From the NCBI GenBank assembly GCA_023381945.1, contig JAMCQY010000389.1:1-5292 (forward strand): a stretch of 5,292 nt of DNA. Reading direction: 5' to 3'. Under the pieces are notes generated by a model. The model searched no databases. It saw only the letters and a program-made list of their open reading frames with translations, and had not been told where the DNA came from. Of this stretch, positions 5,292 to 5,292 are shown one piece after another. The stretch is from Deltaproteobacteria bacterium. Its GTDB lineage: Bacteria; Desulfobacterota; Desulfobaccia; Desulfobaccales; 0-14-0-80-60-11. Position 1 is the first letter of the stretch; the number at the start of each line of letters is the position of its first letter. The translations under genes and the position numbers were made by a program.

Positions 5292-5292
5292 G

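Noticed and set aside
1..5292. CRISPR arrays, tRNA genes, insertion sequences or long direct repeats
   Set aside because: None seen: no regularly spaced repeats, no cloverleaf-like segment with a TTCGA-type arm, and no transposase or terminal inverted repeats.

Overview
The window is a compact, ordinary-looking stretch of a bacterial chromosome with fairly high G+C. It carries no sign of phage, IS, CRISPR or RNA genes. The style of the PAS/NarL-type sensor kinases and the long RlmD-type RNA methyltransferase suggest a Gram-negative environmental bacterium, perhaps Desulfobacterota (deltaproteobacterial). That placement rests on general impression only and is weak.

Layout, left to right. (1) The C-terminal part of a PAS-PAS-HisKA_3-HATPase sensor kinase on the + strand, cut by the left edge. 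(2) On the - strand and converging on it, an RlmD-type 23S rRNA m5U methyltransferase with a complete Fe-S cysteine set and catalytic Cys; its stop codon overlaps the kinase stop codon. (3) An AT-richer intergenic region of about 320 bases (2743-3064) between divergent genes, containing a near-consensus sigma70 promoter facing right. (4) A three-gene + strand cluster: a small protein of unknown function (118 aa, TTG start), an MBL-fold metallo-hydrolase with a C-terminal TPR region (331 aa), and a second small protein (121 aa). (5) A 121-base convergent intergenic stretch with overlapping hairpins. (6) The C-terminal ATPase end of another NarL-type sensor kinase on the - strand, cut by the right edge.

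The most notable observation is that the two small proteins flanking the MBL-TPR gene are distant paralogues. They align almost without gaps over their whole length at roughly 27% identity by hand, and share LEGxA, a PDxxSLxV block, LGxP, and a GAxLxV-W-P block. Neither matches a family I recognise. An operon of small protein, MBL-TPR hydrolase and paralogous small protein, behind its own good promoter, is the best candidate here for an undescribed functional module. The TPR region is a plausible docking surface for the two small proteins, but this is inference.

The rRNA methyltransferase is a housekeeping gene. The two kinases are likely halves of two-component systems whose response regulators lie outside the window. 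Nothing in the sequence ties them functionally to the central operon.
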